A stretch of 64,000 bases of DNA from positions 1-64,000 of the forward strand of contig JAFTRA010000026.1 in NCBI GenBank assembly GCA_017462485.1, in the 5' to 3' direction. Below the pieces are notes generated by a model that searched no databases, was not told the origin of the DNA, and saw nothing but the letters and a program-made list of their open reading frames with translations. Positions 1-8,045 of this stretch are shown here, one piece after another (the stretch's first letter is position 1; the number at the start of each line of letters is the position of its first letter). Origin of the DNA: Clostridia bacterium (lineage in GTDB: Bacteria; Bacillota; Clostridia; Oscillospirales; CAG-272). The position numbers were made by a program, and so were the translations under genes.

Positions 1-131
1 AGTTATTTTCGAGATTCCTTCGCACTTTTCAGTGCTGTTCAGAAATTTCTTTGTTGTTCAATTTTCAAAGATCAAGGCTGTCCTCAACATGACAGCTTAC
101 CTATTATACAATAAACATTTTAAATTGTCAA
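1..131 (-). promoter_or_regulatory. rRNA operon promoter and leader (genes off the left edge)
   Basis: Read on the minus strand there is a perfect TTGACA (plus 126-131), a 17-base spacer and a perfect TATAAT (plus 103-108). The transcript would run leftward through a small hairpin (GCTGTC pairing with GACAGC, about 73-96) and a stretch CTTTGAAAATTGAACAA, the kind of sequence typical of Clostridia/Bacilli rRNA leaders and spacers. No rRNA gene body is inside the window, so the rRNA assignment rests on promoter strength and this leader; it is an inference. Confidence 0.6.
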
Positions 132-345
132 GCCTTTTTTTCAAGTTTTTTTAGATTTTTTTATTCTTTTGTTAAAAATACAAAAAAGAGGCTTTCCCGA
201 GCTTCTCTTTTGGCAAAATAGACCATTATTCCATACGAAAATACGTTTTTCAACGCTTATACCTTTGCAAAATTCTCACGCGCGCATATATTATTATATA
301 AGGAAGAGTTCAAACGGCAAAGACAAACGCTGACTCAAAAATATA

Positions 346-375
346 TTGACAAATAATATGTGCGTATGCTATACT
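346..375 (+). promoter_or_regulatory. sigma-A promoter of the acidic protein gene
   Basis: TTGACA at 346-351, 18-base spacer, TATACT at 370-375, about 88 bases before the ATG at 464. The 5' leader contains a short complementary pair (CTCTCGAGGGG near 377 and AAGCCTCTCG near 409). The stretch 132-345 is T-rich and A-rich and shows no gene. Confidence 0.6.
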
Positions 376-463
376 TCTCTCGAGGGGAAATATCGTAAGA
401 AAATTCAAGCCTCTCGTAAGATTCCACCCAAAAACACACCAACCTACTATTTACGGAGATTTT

Positions 464-892
464 ATGAAACTTCACGACGAATTATATTTTGAAATAACCG
501 CAGAGGGTACGAAATCGGAGATTGAAAAATTTGCGAGTTTTATAACCTCGGGCGAGCTTGACGATTTCTTCGAGCTGAGTGATGACTACCTCATATTCAG
601 CGATAACTACGACTACGCTTCAGGCTTCGAGGCGGTATCTGTAACCGTCTCCAACGATGATTACGGTATTGAGATAAACTCCTTAAACCCCGAGGACTTT
701 CTCGACGTCTTATGCAGCGCAGGCAAGAACGTAACAATTCACGGTCATCTCTTCGACGTTGACGACGAGGAATACAATTTCGTGAGCGACGTCGGCTCGG
801 CAAGCTTTATAAACACAGAGGATATCGACTTTGCCGACGAGCTTGACCAAGAAGCACGCAGAGAAGAAATGTCCGACGACGATTATGAATAA
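464..892 (+). CDS. Small very acidic hypothetical protein
   Basis: A 142-residue soluble protein with no signal peptide or membrane segment. It is extremely rich in Asp and Glu, with clusters such as DVDDEEY (about 99-105) and an acidic tail ending DDDYE. I do not recognise a named family. It starts with ATG after a GGAG-type site (acggagattttATG), has its own consensus promoter at 346-375 and its own terminator immediately downstream, so it is a single-gene unit beside a divergent rRNA operon promoter. The alternating strand-like hydrophobic pattern (YFEITAEG, VSVTVSND, NVTIHGHLF) suggests a small beta-rich fold. Function unknown; the coding call is firm because promoter, ribosome site, composition and terminator agree. 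Confidence 0.75.
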   Translation: MKLHDELYFEITAEGTKSEIEKFASFITSGELDDFFELSDDYLIFSDNYDYASGFEAVSVTVSNDDYGIEINSLNPEDFLDVLCSAGKNVTIHGHLFDVDDEEYNFVSDVGSASFINTEDIDFADELDQEARREEMSDDDYE

Positions 893-897
893 CGCAC

Positions 898-939
898 AGA
901 GGGAAACCGCTTTTCAAGTTAAGTTTCCCTCTTATTTTT
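898..939 (+). terminator. Intrinsic terminator of the acidic protein gene
   Basis: AGAGGGAAAC (898-907) pairs with GTTTCCCTCT (923-932) and is followed by tattttt. It begins six bases after the stop codon. Confidence 0.75.
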
Positions 940-952
940 GCCGCATACTTAA

Positions 953-1072
953 ATTATTGACGAAAATCTTGTTGGAATCAACTACGAGACTGCCACCAAA
1001 GCACAAGCTAAAGCTCCTATCGAATCTAAGCGTGAGAACGCAAAAACCCAAAATAAAGACAACTTTAGTTGA
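953..1072 (+). pseudogene. Possible remnant of a protein 3' end
   Basis: One frame is open for 39 codons between a TAA at 950 and a TGA at 1070. It encodes a tail with protein-like composition (IIDENLVGINYETATKAQ, then a Lys/Glu/Asn-rich end) but has no start codon and no ribosome site. A strong hairpin terminator follows directly at 1081. The arrangement looks like the last codons of a lost gene that kept its terminator. Family unknown; it could be chance. Confidence 0.3.
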
Positions 1073-1080
1073 CAAAATAT

Positions 1081-1140
1081 AACAAATCAAGCGCATTGAC
1101 ATTATACCTATGGTGCGTCGATGCGCTTGATTTGTTATTT
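1081..1140 (+). terminator. 16-bp perfect hairpin terminator
   Basis: AACAAATCAAGCGCAT (1081-1096) pairs exactly with ATGCGCTTGATTTGTT (1121-1136), followed by atttctttttt. No intact gene precedes it; it would serve the remnant at 953-1072. Confidence 0.7.
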
Positions 1141-1226
1141 CTTTTTTCTAACTATAAAAAGTAATAAACGAAAAGCCTCCGTTATTCACTCGTTTTCTGC
1201 TTCTTTTGTAAACTATTCAGGCTATC

Positions 1227-1282
1227 TATAGCCCATATTGTATCATATATAGCCCGTTTTGTCAAGTAGTTTGGGGTATAAT
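1227..1282 (+). promoter_or_regulatory. Promoter and repeated TATAGCCC boxes before the XRE gene
   Basis: TATAAT at 1277-1282 lies 30 bases before the ATG at 1313; the -35 is weak. Upstream, TATAGCCC occurs at 1227-1234 and again at 1248-1255, 21 bases apart (two helix turns), and the first is preceded by GGCTATC, making a small inverted repeat. The spacing is what a dimeric repressor would use, so autoregulation by the downstream HTH protein is plausible but inferred. Confidence 0.45.
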
Positions 1283-1312
1283 TTCTTTACTCTCAGATTT
1301 AAGGAGAAAGAA

Positions 1313-1555
1313 ATGAACACCTATACCGCAGTAAAAAACAGAATCCTTCAATTACTTGGAGAAAGAAAAATGTCTATTCACAAGCTTGCCATGGAGTCAG
1401 CCGTTGCGCCGTCCTCCATTAAAAATATCTTGTATGGAAAAAGCAAAAATCCGGGAATAGTTACAATTAAAATGCTCTGCGACGGTTTTGGAATTACTCT
1501 TATTGATTTTTTCAATACCGAAGAATTTAAAAATCTTGAACAAGAAATACAGTAA
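1313..1555 (+). CDS. Small XRE/Cro-type HTH regulator
   Basis: An 80-residue protein made almost entirely of a Cro/C1-type helix-turn-helix domain (about residues 5-68): VKNRILQLLGERKMSIHKLA, then the recognition helix region SSIKNILYGKSKNPG and the closing LCDGFGITLIDFF. This ATG is chosen over upstream in-frame codons because AAGGAGAAAGAA sits directly before it. The gene is alone, with repeated TATAGCCC boxes upstream and a shared terminator downstream. No toxin or phage partner is adjacent. Family assignment is confident; the target is unknown. Confidence 0.85.
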   Translation: MNTYTAVKNRILQLLGERKMSIHKLAMESAVAPSSIKNILYGKSKNPGIVTIKMLCDGFGITLIDFFNTEEFKNLEQEIQ

Positions 1556-1592
1556 AACAGCTTCACAAAAATCCGTTAATACTTTTAGAATT

Positions 1593-1638
1593 AAAACGCC
1601 CCCAATGCTTTGCTAAAAAATCGCATTGGGGGTGTTTT
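1593..1638. terminator. Bidirectional terminator between XRE and dnaC-like genes
   Basis: AAAACGCCCCCAATGC (1593-1608) pairs with GCATTGGGGGTGTTTT (1623-1638) with one G-U pair. A-run and T-run flanks let it work for both convergent genes. Confidence 0.85.
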
Positions 1639-1675
1639 ATTCATATTTTATTAAAGACTCAAAAAGTTTTTGCTA

Positions 1676-2635
1676 TTATCTTCTTCCGAAGAATCTGTAA
1701 TCCTTTCCATAGAAGAAGAGGACCTTGTAATCAGAGCCTACGATTCTCGAATAAATTCTGTCCTCATATTTAGAAGACAGGTCGCTTGCCGTGAGGTTCG
1801 TTGAAATAATCGTAGGGAGACCTCTGTTGCGTCTGGTATTCAATATATTATAGAGGCATGAGACCGAGAACTGATTCACAAACTCTGCTCCAAGGTCGTC
1901 GATAATAAGTAAGTCGCACTCGAGATACTTATCAGCTGTGGGCTCATAGGGTCCGAAGCCGCTCTTGAATCTGTCGTTCTCAAAGGCGGAAATTATATTC
2001 TGTGCGCTATCGTAGAGCACGTAATAGCCACCCTCAAGCAAAACCTTTGCAATAGAAGTGGAAATATGAGTCTTTCCCGTTCCCGTTCTTCCCATCAGCA
2101 AAAGATTTTTGCCTCTGTTTTTGCTAAAATTATAGGCGAATTCCTTTGCAACGCTGAGAACATTTTCCATTTTATTAAGAACCTCTTCGTCATAAGCGTA
2201 TACCGAGATATCGAAATTCTCAAACGACTGCTTATCTATCAGATTGCCCATACCAGACGACTTTATATTCTCACTGTAGAGTAAGCGTCTGAAGCAGGAG
2301 CAAGCCTTGGTGTTTTCAAGGAAGCCGGTATCCTTACAGGTGGGGCAGTAATACTTTACGTCGGTATAGTCCTCGGGATATCCGAGGCTTTTTATAATAG
2401 CGCGCCTTCTCGCCACGAGCTCCTGATTGCGAAGTCTCAATGGCGCAATATCACCGCCGCTTACAGCCGTCTTGAAAATGAGGGGACCCGTCTTTTCAAG
2501 CTCCTCATCAATTCTCGCGATTTCGGGAGAGAGAGACCTCATCTCAAGCGTTCTTGAGTCCGAGAGTCTGCGAGCCTTAGCGCGTCTGTCGTCTATCATT
2601 TCTCTTACTTTATTATAATTTTCGTAGTTATGCAT
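1676..2635 (-). CDS. dnaC: DnaC/DnaI-like helicase loader ATPase
   Basis: A 319-residue AAA+ ATPase of the DnaC/DnaI family, which loads the replicative helicase at origins and restarted forks. It has an N-terminal coiled region (about 1-100), a Cys cluster CPTCKDTGFLENTKACSC (about 101-118) typical of the DnaI zinc-binding region, a Walker A GRTGTGKTH (about 182-190) and a Walker B LLIIDDLGAEF, then an arginine-rich sensor region near the end. ATG after GAGGTGG. It lies 10 bases after the dnaD-like gene, the usual Clostridia pairing of primosome proteins, and is the last gene of the leftward housekeeping block. The symbol is by family; dnaI would be the Bacillus name. Confidence 0.9.
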   Translation of the reverse strand: MHNYENYNKVREMIDDRRAKARRLSDSRTLEMRSLSPEIARIDEELEKTGPLIFKTAVSGGDIAPLRLRNQELVARRRAIIKSLGYPEDYTDVKYYCPTCKDTGFLENTKACSCFRRLLYSENIKSSGMGNLIDKQSFENFDISVYAYDEEVLNKMENVLSVAKEFAYNFSKNRGKNLLLMGRTGTGKTHISTSIAKVLLEGGYYVLYDSAQNIISAFENDRFKSGFGPYEPTADKYLECDLLIIDDLGAEFVNQFSVSCLYNILNTRRNRGLPTIISTNLTASDLSSKYEDRIYSRIVGSDYKVLFFYGKDYRFFGRR

Positions 2636-2645
2636 TTATGCCACC

Positions 2646-3665
2646 TCAATTATCAGAGCTTATGTCACCCGTATTCTCAAACGAGCGTTCAAGAGCCATT
2701 TTGAACACTTCCTCGGGGTCAAAGTCACCGTATCTTTTAGTAGGTTTTTTATTACCGGAGCCACGTCTTTTACTTGCCTCTTCACGCTTTTCGGCTGCTT
2801 CCTTGTCAAGCTCCGCCTTGCGCTCGGTATATCTCTTTTCGCAGTCGGCTACAGTCTTGCAACCGTTTTCATACCAATCGGTAAGCAGCTTGTCCATATA
2901 CATAAATGAAAGCTTAGATGTGTTCAGCACGGCAACATCGTAAGCGAGTCCTACTACCTCCGCGCCGTAAGCAAACGTTACGCTCCACTTACCGAGCAGC
3001 TCCTTTTCCTTTGCGGAAAAGCTTCTGTCAAAAATACCGAAAACTCGACGGTATTCGATAAATTCATTAGCCCTAGCCTCACGCTCGGCAATATAAGCTG
3101 CGAGCAGCTCGGGAGTGGTCACTCCGTTTCCAACGAGGGTTATAGCGCGTCTGACGAGAATGCCCACGGAAAGCTTGCCCTCCTCGAGAAGATGTGCAGC
3201 AAGTGTCAATATGTACTCCTCTGAAAGAGCGTACTGCGAGGAGAGCTCGGAAATTCTTTTTATCTCCTGCGGAGTGAGCATAAGCTTATTCATCATCTTC
3301 GCACATTCGTCGAAAAGAGAGGCTAGCTTATTATCTCTTATGGTGCGAGCAACCTCAATGCTCGTTTCTTCCTCAAGGTCGGAAAGATGGACTCTTTCGG
3401 GAAATTCATTTCTCACCGTATTACCGAAGAATGAAACCTCGCTCGTTTCCTCTCTTTCCGAGATAACGCCCGCTTCCTGCCAAAGCGCAAGAGCCGCCAT
3501 CACGCGAGCACGTGACACACCTGCCCTCTCGACAAGCTCGTCCTCGGAAATACTTCCGCCCGACTCGAAGAGAGCAACAAGCACCTTGAGCTCGTTTACC
3601 GAAGCTTCGGAAAACTCCTCGGCATCGCACGGCTTTTTCACAAAATCAAAATTATACCTGGTCAT
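2646..3665 (-). CDS. dnaD: DnaD-domain primosome protein
   Basis: A 339-residue DnaD/DnaB-type protein that remodels origin DNA and bridges the initiator and the helicase loader. The N-terminal part (about 20-90) reads as a winged helix (SEDELVERAGVSRARVMAALALW). Two DnaD-type helical domains follow; the second carries the family signature region around NTSKLSFMYMDKLLTDWYENG (written here in short: ..LSFMYMDKLLTDWYENG). A basic Lys/Arg-rich linker follows near 295-320. ATG at 3665 is preferred over TTG at 3668 because it has a better spacing to AGAAGGG. Its start overlaps the end of rex by 14 bases, which implies translational coupling. Confidence 0.9.
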   Translation of the reverse strand: MTRYNFDFVKKPCDAEEFSEASVNELKVLVALFESGGSISEDELVERAGVSRARVMAALALWQEAGVISEREETSEVSFFGNTVRNEFPERVHLSDLEEETSIEVARTIRDNKLASLFDECAKMMNKLMLTPQEIKRISELSSQYALSEEYILTLAAHLLEEGKLSVGILVRRAITLVGNGVTTPELLAAYIAEREARANEFIEYRRVFGIFDRSFSAKEKELLGKWSVTFAYGAEVVGLAYDVAVLNTSKLSFMYMDKLLTDWYENGCKTVADCEKRYTERKAELDKEAAEKREEASKRRGSGNKKPTKRYGDFDPEEVFKMALERSFENTGDISSDN

Positions 3666-4362
3666 CAAAAATTCCCTTCTCTCCTCCGGTTTTCATACCG
3701 AAGCAAAGCGTCATAAGCGAATCTCCCATATGCACGTTCTGAACGACGACGTTCTTTTCCTTCAAGGAAAGCTCCATATTAGCGAAGTTCCAGATTCCGC
3801 GAACGCCTGCGTCAGCCATTACCAAAGCGCACTCGTAAGCCGACTCCTTCGGTACTGTCAGAACGCCTATATGTATGTTATTCTCACGGCAGAAATCACC
3901 GAGAGTCTTTACGTCGTAAACCGAAAATCCGTTGAATTCGGTTCCTATAACCCTCTCGTCATTATCAAAAAGAGCAATGACGTTTACTCCTCTACGCTCG
4001 AACATATGTGTTGCAGCAAGCGCTTTTCCGAGGTTTCCAACGCCGACGATTACCGCGCGATAGCCCTCCTTCATTCCGAGAAGCTCACCTATTTTCGAAT
4101 GCAGATACTTTACGTTATAGCCATAACCCTGCTGACCGAAACCGCCAAAGCAGTTAAAATCCTGCCTTATCTGCGACGCCGTAACTCCCATAATTCTCGA
4201 AAGCTCTGCGCTTGATATACGGAGCTTGCCTTCTCTCAAGAGGTCTCCGAGATATCTGTGGTATCTCGGAAGTCTGCGGATAACCGCAACCGAAACGGGA
4301 TTTTTCTCTATATCAACCATTCTTTTGTCAAACGTTCCCTTAACCTTATCAATTCTTTCCAT
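3652..4362 (-). CDS. rex: Redox-sensing transcriptional repressor Rex
   Basis: A 236-residue Rex protein that senses the NADH/NAD ratio and represses fermentation and anaerobic respiration genes when NADH is low. The N-terminal winged helix (about 25-85) contains SSAELSRIMGVTASQIRQDF and the typical FGGFGQQGYGYNV; the Rossmann domain has the dinucleotide-binding GVGNLGKAL (about 107-115) and the swapped C-terminal helix. GGAGATTTT precedes the ATG. It sits 10 bases after tsaD and overlaps dnaD. Likely targets in this window are pflB and nifJ, but I did not locate a convincing Rex box, so that link is inference. Confidence 0.95.
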   Translation of the reverse strand: MERIDKVKGTFDKRMVDIEKNPVSVAVIRRLPRYHRYLGDLLREGKLRISSAELSRIMGVTASQIRQDFNCFGGFGQQGYGYNVKYLHSKIGELLGMKEGYRAVIVGVGNLGKALAATHMFERRGVNVIALFDNDERVIGTEFNGFSVYDVKTLGDFCRENNIHIGVLTVPKESAYECALVMADAGVRGIWNFANMELSLKEKNVVVQNVHMGDSLMTLCFGMKTGGEKGIFDDQV

Positions 4363-4372
4363 AAAATCTCCA

Positions 4373-5452
4373 TTATACTACCGAGTCAAGCGCGCTCGCG
4401 TTAAGAGAGCTATCGGCAAAATTATTTTTTAAGTACTCGTAATATCCCGAGGCGGCTATCATAGCCGCGTTATCTCCGCAAAGCGACATCGACGGAATAA
4501 ATATCTTAACTCCGTTTTCTCTCGCAACCTCTGAGAGCCTGTGGCGCAGATGAGAGTTTGCTGCAACACCGCCAGCCATAACAAAATCGCAACCCGGGTT
4601 AGCCTTGAGCGCCATGTCAATTTTCATAGCGACAGCCTCAACCGCCTCAAAAGTGTATCTTGCGGCAAAGAGGGCGCGCGGAAGCTCTATTCCCCTCTGC
4701 TCATACCTGTGAATCAGATTTATTGCCGCGGTTTTCAGTCCCGAGAAGGAGAAATCGAACGACCCGTCACGCAGAGCGGGACTAGGAAGAGTCATAGCCG
4801 CATCCTTGTAGGCGGCGCTCTTCTTGTACTTTTTGTAGAAATTCTCACTGTCTCCCGTAGCCTCGATAAAGCCCTCGCGCGAAAGCTCGTCAAAGCCTCG
4901 GCCTGCGGGATAAGGTATTCCTATCATTCTTCCTATTTTATCAAAGGACTCGCCTATGGCATCGTCTCTTGTCGTACCTATAAGAGAAATATCCGTATAG
5001 GTCTCCATTTTATAAATTGCGGTATGTCCTCCGGATGCGGCAAGCGCAACGAACGGCGGCTTTGGAACCTCGCCCTCCGAAAGAAACGCTGACGCTATAT
5101 GCCCTTTTATATGGTCAACTGCAACGAGTGGGATATTATTCGACACGGCTAACGCCTTGGCAAAATTAACGCCAACGAGAAGCGCCCCGATAAGTCCGGG
5201 ATTTGCGGTAACGGCAACGAGGTCTATATCCGAAAGCGTTACCCCCGCAACCTCCAGAGCTTCGTATGTAATAGAGGAAATCGCCTCTATATGAGCCCTC
5301 GATGCAATTTCTGGAACTACACCGCCGTAAAGTCTGTGCGTATCCACCTGCGAGGCTATTATATTTGATTTTATAATAAAGCTGTCTCCCTCTCGCAAAA
5401 CCACCGAAGCGCTGGTCTCATCGCAAGAGCTTTCAAATGCTAAAATATTCAT
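4373..5452 (-). CDS. tsaD: tRNA threonylcarbamoyladenosine transferase TsaD
   Basis: A 359-residue ASKHA-fold protein that transfers the threonylcarbamoyl group to A37 of ANN-decoding tRNAs (t6A synthesis, with TsaB, TsaC and TsaE). It begins with the phosphate-binding NILAFESSCDETSAS and carries the metal-binding HIKGHIAS motif (about 117-124, two His), the LAASGGHTA loop and the C-terminal VMAGGVAANSHLR with a nucleotide-binding Asp-Asn pair (CGDNAAMIA). Length is typical for the family (about 340-360). ATG follows AAGGATTTAAT. It sits directly after rimI, a very common Bacillota gene order; tsaB and tsaE are not in the window. Confidence 0.95.
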   Translation of the reverse strand: MNILAFESSCDETSASVVLREGDSFIIKSNIIASQVDTHRLYGGVVPEIASRAHIEAISSITYEALEVAGVTLSDIDLVAVTANPGLIGALLVGVNFAKALAVSNNIPLVAVDHIKGHIASAFLSEGEVPKPPFVALAASGGHTAIYKMETYTDISLIGTTRDDAIGESFDKIGRMIGIPYPAGRGFDELSREGFIEATGDSENFYKKYKKSAAYKDAAMTLPSPALRDGSFDFSFSGLKTAAINLIHRYEQRGIELPRALFAARYTFEAVEAVAMKIDMALKANPGCDFVMAGGVAANSHLRHRLSEVARENGVKIFIPSMSLCGDNAAMIAASGYYEYLKNNFADSSLNASALDSVV

Positions 5453-5501
5453 ATTAAATCCTTAATTTTAGGTATTTTGACTATTATTGTTTACAAAATC
5501 A

Positions 5502-5954
5502 TCAATTTATCAAATCTGCCGAATGTGCTCTGAGCATAACTATCGCATCATCTGTCGGATTGGAATAGTAGTTTTTTCTTTCTCCTACAACCTTGAACCC
5601 ATAGGAATGATATAAATTTCTCGCGGGAACATTTTTGCTCCTTACCTCAAGGAATAAGCACTCGAGTCCACGACCTTTTTCGCACTTCACGGCATAGTCG
5701 AGAAGCCTATATGCTATACCTCGTCTGCGATAACCCTCTTTCGTGGCTATTCTGTATATCTCCCCCTCGGGAGCTATGACTCTTCCTATAATATAAGCAA
5801 CCACTTCACCGTCAGAGACGGCGCTGTAACACATTCCGCCCGGCATAGAAATATAGGAAAATAAGTCCTTTTCTTGCCACGGGTCCGGGAATATAGCCTC
5901 CTCAAGCGCCCTGACCTTCGATGCGTCGCTTGGTATCATTCGTCTGAATTCCAT
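5502..5954 (-). CDS. rimI: Ribosomal-protein-alanine N-acetyltransferase RimI
   Basis: A 150-residue GNAT acetyltransferase of the RimI group, which acetylates the N-terminus of ribosomal protein S18 and possibly others. The GNAT core is complete: substrate-side N-terminus (RRMIPSDASKVRALEE), the acetyl-CoA loop YRRRGIAYRLL (about 75-85, the Q/RxxGxA motif), and the C-terminal NVPARNLYHSYGFKVVGERK with the usual Asn and Tyr. It lies between galU (30 bases) and tsaD (49 bases), a classic rimI-tsaD neighbourhood. Confidence 0.92.
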   Translation of the reverse strand: MEFRRMIPSDASKVRALEEAIFPDPWQEKDLFSYISMPGGMCYSAVSDGEVVAYIIGRVIAPEGEIYRIATKEGYRRRGIAYRLLDYAVKCEKGRGLECLFLEVRSKNVPARNLYHSYGFKVVGERKNYYSNPTDDAIVMLRAHSADLIN

Positions 5955-5984
5955 ACTTTTTCCTCTTTTTCAGTGGGCAAATTA

Positions 5985-6857
5985 TCAAAGCTTATCCGAA
6001 AGCTTCTTCAAAAATTCTCTGAAATCCTCTTTTACCTCTTCATGCTGAAGCGCACGGCAAACGTTTGCCTTAAGGAAGCCGAGCTTCGAGCCAAGGTCGT
6101 ATCTCTCGCCCTCAAAAACGACAGCGGTCATGCCTTTATCTCTCGCAAGAGCAGCCATAGCGTCGGTTAGCTGATACTCACCGCCCGCCCCTCTTTCGAG
6201 TTTATTTATTCTCTCAAAAATGTCGGGAGTAAGAATGACTCTGCCTAAGATTGCAAGGTCGGAAAACTCCTCGTTCTCTCTTGGTTTTTCTATCATATCG
6301 CTAACCGAGAAAATTTCATCTCCGAGCGGCTCGACCTTTAACGAGCAGTATTTTTTAAGGTCCTCCCTTGGCACTCGCTTTACACCTGCGACAGCCTTTC
6401 CGTATCTCTCGTAAGCTTTCATAAGCTGACGGCAAACAGGTGTTTTCGAGAAAATCACGTCGTCACCGTAAAGCACGGCAAACGGCTCGCCCGAAACGAA
6501 AGCCTCAGCGCATTTTACAGCGCCCGCAAGACCGTTCGCCTCTTTCTGACGGATAAAGTGTATATTCGCCATTTTCGCTATATCGCTTATCCGCTTTGCT
6601 TCGGTAATCTTACCCTTCCGGGTAAGCGCCGAGATATATTCCGGGGAGATGTCGAAGAAATCCTCAATCGACTCCTTGCCCCTATTGGTTATTATAAGAA
6701 CGTCGGTAATTCCGCTATTAACAGCTTCCTCAACGAGATAGTAGATAGCAGGCAGGTCCACTATCGGAAGCATTTCCTTTGGAACTGCGTAGGCTATCGG
6801 AAGCATTCTCGTTCCGAGCCCCGCCGCAGGTATTACCGCCTTGGTTATTTTTTTCAT
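5985..6857 (-). CDS. galU: UTP-glucose-1-phosphate uridylyltransferase
   Basis: A 290-residue nucleotidyltransferase making UDP-glucose from UTP and glucose-1-phosphate, used for glycolipids, exopolysaccharide and galactose metabolism. It starts ITKAVIPAAGLGTRMLPIAY (the GxGTRxxP nucleotide-binding loop), then KEMLPIVDLPAIYYLVEEA and the FAVLYGDDV metal-binding region. The frame is open 26 codons further upstream, but MKKITKAVIP at 6857 is chosen because AGGAG stands eight bases before it and known GalU proteins start there. Its ribosome site lies inside a TCTCACGTT motif that also begins hairpin-array repeats elsewhere in the window (see 6870-7030). Confidence 0.93.
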   Translation of the reverse strand: MKKITKAVIPAAGLGTRMLPIAYAVPKEMLPIVDLPAIYYLVEEAVNSGITDVLIITNRGKESIEDFFDISPEYISALTRKGKITEAKRISDIAKMANIHFIRQKEANGLAGAVKCAEAFVSGEPFAVLYGDDVIFSKTPVCRQLMKAYERYGKAVAGVKRVPREDLKKYCSLKVEPLGDEIFSVSDMIEKPRENEEFSDLAILGRVILTPDIFERINKLERGAGGEYQLTDAMAALARDKGMTAVVFEGERYDLGSKLGFLKANVCRALQHEEVKEDFREFLKKLSDKL

Positions 6858-6869
6858 ATCTTTCGCTCC

Positions 6870-7030
6870 TCTCACGTTTACAGAGCAAGCATATCGTATC
6901 TGCCATAGGCAAACATATCGCTGATTTGAGAACAACGAATTTCGCTCGCAGGCGAAAGCTGGATATTTTCGCTGTGCTGAAATGCGATATTATTCATAGT
7001 GTGAATAGCGATATTACTGCTTAGCAATCA
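6870..7030. repeat. Short-hairpin array with ATATCG linkers (nrnA-galU spacer)
   Basis: This 200-base spacer begins with TCTCACGTTTACAGAGC and continues as several small hairpins (TGCC/GGCA, TTTCGC/GCGAAA, TTCA/TGAA, TTGCTAAGCA) separated by ATATCG or its complement CGATAT. The same design, with different stems, is seen at 13491-13650 and 30727-30835. On the minus strand it would form the leader between nrnA and galU. Confidence 0.55.
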
Positions 7031-7058
7031 GAGATATGCCTCGCACACTCGGCGTTAT

Positions 7059-8045
7059 CTATACAGATTCGGAATAATAAGTCCTCTCAATATGTAAAAG
7101 CAGCTTTCTTGCAGCCTCGTCTATGCTTCTCGCAAAAATCGTGCAGCCTGCCGCGCGTACGTGACCGCCGCCGCCAAAGTGAGCGCAAATTTTTGCAACG
7201 TCACGTTCAGCGCTGCGCAAAGACGCCTTATACTCGCCCTTGTCGGTCTCCTTAATTACGAAAGCGATATCTATAAACTCAACCGAGCGAACGACGTCTA
7301 TCGCAGTTTCAAAATGCTCCATAAGAACGTCCAGCGCCTCACGCTCGCGCTTGGTTACGGTAGCGTAAGCAACCTTGTCCGAAAGCGCCATATTTATTCT
7401 CTCGGCAACGAAGCCCTCGGCGCGTATCTGACGCGGGGTTTTGCTGTTAAAGAGTCGGTGATTTATATCCGCGTAGTCTATTCCCGTCTCAACGAGGGTT
7501 GCTACCCTGCGAAGCGTGTCGGGCGTTGTATTCGAATATCTTAAGCAGCCCGTATCCGAGCTTATCGCCGCATAAAGAGAGTAAGCAAGCTTCTCGTCAA
7601 GCTTTAGCTTTCCCATCTCAATCAGCTCCTCTGCTACGAGCATAACCACCTCGCCCGCGCTCGAAGCGCCGGGAATAATGAAGTTATCCGCAAACGGAAC
7701 GCCTACTTCGTGGTGGTCTATCATAAGAGACACACTCGGCAAAAAGTCGTATATATCGCCAATCTGCTCCTTAGTCGGTATATCCACCGTCACTACCGAC
7801 GAGCTGTCGTACTCGTAACGGTAAGCCTCTCTGTAGTCCTTCATCAGAAATTCAAGTCTTTCGGGCAGAGGGTCTGAGCAAGCCCAAAGCGGAGCCTTGC
7901 CAAGCTTATGAAAAATATACATAAGAGAGGCGGCACTTCCGACTGTATCTCCGTCGGGGCGCACGTGCATAATCACTATCGGGTGCTCTGTTTTTAGTAT
8001 TGCCTCGGCGCATTCTCTTGCCGAGAGCTTTTTATATTCAGCCAT
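7059..8045 (-). CDS. nrnA: DHH-family oligoribonuclease / pAp phosphatase NrnA
   Basis: A 328-residue DHH/DHHA1 phosphoesterase that degrades nanoRNAs and 3'-phosphoadenosine 5'-phosphate. The DHH domain has HVRPDGDTVGSAASL (motif I, about 30-44), VVTVDIPT (motif II), SLMIDHHEVG (motif III) and ISSDTGCLRYSNT (motif IV); the C-terminal DHHA1 domain ends with the Gly-rich GGGGHVRAAGC loop. The start at 8045 (MAEYKKLS) is chosen over the longer frame because GAGGG precedes it. It overlaps rbfA by eight bases; rbfA-nrnA is the standard Bacillota order. Confidence 0.93.
   Translation of the reverse strand: MAEYKKLSARECAEAILKTEHPIVIMHVRPDGDTVGSAASLMYIFHKLGKAPLWACSDPLPERLEFLMKDYREAYRYEYDSSSVVTVDIPTKEQIGDIYDFLPSVSLMIDHHEVGVPFADNFIIPGASSAGEVVMLVAEELIEMGKLKLDEKLAYSLYAAISSDTGCLRYSNTTPDTLRRVATLVETGIDYADINHRLFNSKTPRQIRAEGFVAERINMALSDKVAYATVTKREREALDVLMEHFETAIDVVRSVEFIDIAFVIKETDKGEYKASLRSAERDVAKICAHFGGGGHVRAAGCTIFARSIDEAARKLLLHIERTYYSESV

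Noticed and set aside
831..1082. An 83-codon plus frame overlapping the acidic protein gene
   Set aside because: It overlaps the end of a well-supported gene in another frame and crosses that gene's terminator.
3652..4362. Rex operator sites at pflB or nifJ
   Set aside because: I looked for a TTGTTAA..TTAACAA-type box near both promoters and found no convincing match, so no Rex site is annotated.
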